From: Dehalococcoidia bacterium
GTDB lineage: Bacteria; Chloroflexota; Dehalococcoidia; GIF9; AB-539-J10
Assembly: GCA_004376695.1 (NCBI GenBank)
Contig: SOJB01000034.1
Location: forward strand, 1-6,613
DNA length: 6,613 nucleotides
Direction: 5' to 3'
Shown: piece by piece, positions 5,191 to 6,613 of the stretch
How positions within the stretch are numbered: position 1 is the stretch's first letter
Layout: each line of letters opens with the position of its first letter
Translations under genes and position numbers: made by a program
Notes under the pieces: generated by a model
What the model saw: the letters and a program-made list of their open reading frames with translations, nothing else
What the model was told of the DNA's origin: nothing
Database searches by the model: none

Positions 5191-6530
5191 TTACACGTAA
5201 TCGGACAAAGCTCCCGGAAAAGCAGGTGGCTCCAATATGGCAGCAGGTGGTGGGAAAAGTGCTGACCGCTACTGAAGGTGAGCGAATCGGGGTGATCTAT
5301 CCTGGGAGGCCCAACGGTGATAACGGCCCGGATTTTCGGGATGCGGCTATTGCAAATGAATCTCGTCTTATGCAAGGGGATGTCGAGGTTCACACCAAAT
5401 CCAGCGATTGGTATCGCCACAAGCATCATTGCGATGCCGGATATAACAATATCATCCTTCATGTTGTGATGTGGCACGATTGTCACTCAACCACCGTGCT
5501 ACAGAGCGGTAAATCGGTTCCCGTGCTGTGTCTGGCGCAGGCATTGCGGCACCAGGCTTATTTGCTGCCTCACCGGCTGCCTTGCTTCCGGATACTGAAC
5601 TGCATGGATAAGGGAAGTTTGGGAAGGCTACTTAGCGCTGCCGGCGATGCAAGGTTCAAACAGAAGGCGAAGCATTTCCGAACCGAGATTCTTCGCTTCG
5701 CTCAGAAGGAGCAGGCAGGGCAGGCGCTCTTCCGGGGCATGATGAGGGCCCTGGGCTATAGCAAGAACGCGAAGCCCTTTGAGCAGCTTGCCAGCAGGGT
5801 GCCCCTCGATTACATCCAATCCATAAAGGGATTGGTCCGGAAACAAGCTCTGCTGTTAGGCACAGCCGGGCTGCTGCCTTCTCAAAGATGGCAGGACAAC
5901 TTCGTCGGCGAAGAAGAAGTCCGGGAGTTGGAGCAAGCGTGGCGCTCAGTAGACGAAAGAACCAGACCCATGAGCGACGATGACTGGAATCTCTCACACA
6001 TATACCCCAACAATTCTCCGGTGCGGCGCATTGCCGCCCAGAGCTATCTTCTTGAGCGCTACTGCGAAGGAACGCGTTCTGAGCCTTTTGGAGGGAAACT
6101 AGCGGCAGGGTTATTGCAGTTGGTGAAGGAAGCACCATTGCCGAGGGGACACCATGCGCTGGAGGAGGGCCTGGCTGTGGCCAGCGACGGCTACTGGCGA
6201 GACCATTTCGATTTTGGCGTCAGAAGCAGAACCAGGATACCGGCTCTTCTGGGGCATAGCAAGGCAGGCGAGATTGTCGTCAACGTACTGTTGCCTTTTG
6301 CCTTCACCCGGGGGAAGATGGCCAACGAGCCGGAATTGGTGAAGAAGGCTGTGCAACTTTATCATAGTTATCCCAAGCTAGCAGAGAATGAGATAACTCG
6401 TCACATGGCGAACCAGCTTTGTCTGGAATCACCTTCCCGTTTCACTGCCTGTCATCAGCAAGGTCTGATCCACATCTTCAGGAACTACTGTCGAGAGGGA
6501 AGATGCTCTGGGTGTCCCCTGATTAGCTAA
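5187..6530 (+). CDS. DUF2851 family protein, function unknown
   Basis: A full-length 447-residue protein. Family blocks seen in order: LPEKQVAPIWQ (9-19); VIYPGRPN..NGPDF (36-50); GDVEVHTKSSDWYRH (64-78) with YNNIILHVVMWHD (86-98); FRGMMRALGYSKN (182-194); NNSPVRRIAA (275-284); LLGHSKAGEIVVNVLLPF (354-371); and GLIHIFRNYC..GRC..CP at the end (Cys435, 440, 443). To my knowledge no member has a demonstrated function. Asp49 followed by Glu67-x-His69 on predicted strands recalls metal-dependent nuclease cores of the PD-(D/E)xK type, but this is only a suggestion. No signal peptide is seen. ATG 5187 is the first start after an in-frame stop at 5148 and shares ATGA with the small ORF; no SD is visible, so translational coupling is likely. 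It is the last gene of the XRE unit. Family call firm, role unknown. Confidence 0.9.
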   Translation: MITRNRTKLPEKQVAPIWQQVVGKVLTATEGERIGVIYPGRPNGDNGPDFRDAAIANESRLMQGDVEVHTKSSDWYRHKHHCDAGYNNIILHVVMWHDCHSTTVLQSGKSVPVLCLAQALRHQAYLLPHRLPCFRILNCMDKGSLGRLLSAAGDARFKQKAKHFRTEILRFAQKEQAGQALFRGMMRALGYSKNAKPFEQLASRVPLDYIQSIKGLVRKQALLLGTAGLLPSQRWQDNFVGEEEVRELEQAWRSVDERTRPMSDDDWNLSHIYPNNSPVRRIAAQSYLLERYCEGTRSEPFGGKLAAGLLQLVKEAPLPRGHHALEEGLAVASDGYWRDHFDFGVRSRTRIPALLGHSKAGEIVVNVLLPFAFTRGKMANEPELVKKAVQLYHSYPKLAENEITRHMANQLCLESPSRFTACHQQGLIHIFRNYCREGRCSGCPLIS

Positions 6531-6613
6531 GTGCCGGAGGGTCGCTCCAAAACTGCGGTAAATGGGGTGTGCCGAATCTCTCTCCAGACTGCAAATCGAA
6601 TCTTGACACTTGA

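Noticed and set aside
5022..5486. 154-residue open frame on the minus strand opposite the start of DUF2851
   Set aside because: It overlaps the well-supported DUF2851 N-terminal blocks and the small ORF, has no recognisable domain and no promoter or SD, so it is a shadow frame.
5656..6138. 160-residue minus-strand frame inside DUF2851
   Set aside because: Low-complexity, serine- and proline-rich product typical of a complementary frame; the plus-strand DUF2851 blocks explain the sequence.
6536..6551. Possible terminator hairpin GGAG/CTCC after DUF2851
   Set aside because: Four-base stem with no T tract; too weak to call.
6603..6608. Perfect TTGACA at the right edge
   Set aside because: A -10 box would lie beyond the window, so a promoter cannot be judged.

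Overview
The window reads as a piece of a bacterial chromosome, most probably from a Dehalococcoidia-like member of the Chloroflexota. This is an inference from three things. The GroEL sequence is divergent in a way I associate with that group (GPRGRPVAL near residue 31, GDGTSTST at the ATP site, no C-terminal GGM tail). There is a DUF2851 gene with a small XRE regulator beside it. There is also an HdrD-like iron-sulfur gene. None of these is decisive alone.

Layout, left to right. (1) Positions 1-940, minus strand: the N-terminal 313 residues of an HdrD/GlcF-type (Fe-S)-binding protein, cut by the window edge, with its own promoter and a leader of about 105 nt. (2) Positions 941-1373: a gene-free stretch holding that promoter, a nested inverted-repeat element (1101-1301) built around the familiar TCATTGCGAG / GCAATCTC dispersed repeat, and a strong promoter for the next gene. 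(3) Positions 1374-2636, plus strand: an M16 zinc peptidase. (4) Positions 2640-2680: a long hairpin serving as terminator for two convergent units. (5) Positions 4634-2704, minus strand: the groES-groEL chaperonin operon with strong Shine-Dalgarno (SD) sites, preceded by a CIRCE operator lying on the transcription start. (6) Positions 4686-4787: a compact divergent control region with a groES promoter facing left, an xre promoter facing right, and two palindromes that could be regulator binding sites. (7) Positions 4788-6530, plus strand: an apparent three-gene unit with overlapping ends: an 80-aa XRE-type regulator, a 57-aa unknown ORF and a DUF2851 protein. (8) A short 83-base tail with no gene.

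How the parts work together. The chaperonin operon should be under HrcA/CIRCE heat-shock control. The divergent XRE regulator sits where it could both control itself and influence groES. The M16 peptidase and XRE genes each have a good -35/-10 pair whose expected start point falls almost on the first codon, and neither has an SD site, so both look leaderless. The groES, groEL and HdrD-like genes instead have clear SD sites.

I do not see a proven new system. The most open part is the XRE / small ORF / DUF2851 unit, whose function is unknown and whose gene ends are tightly overlapped.
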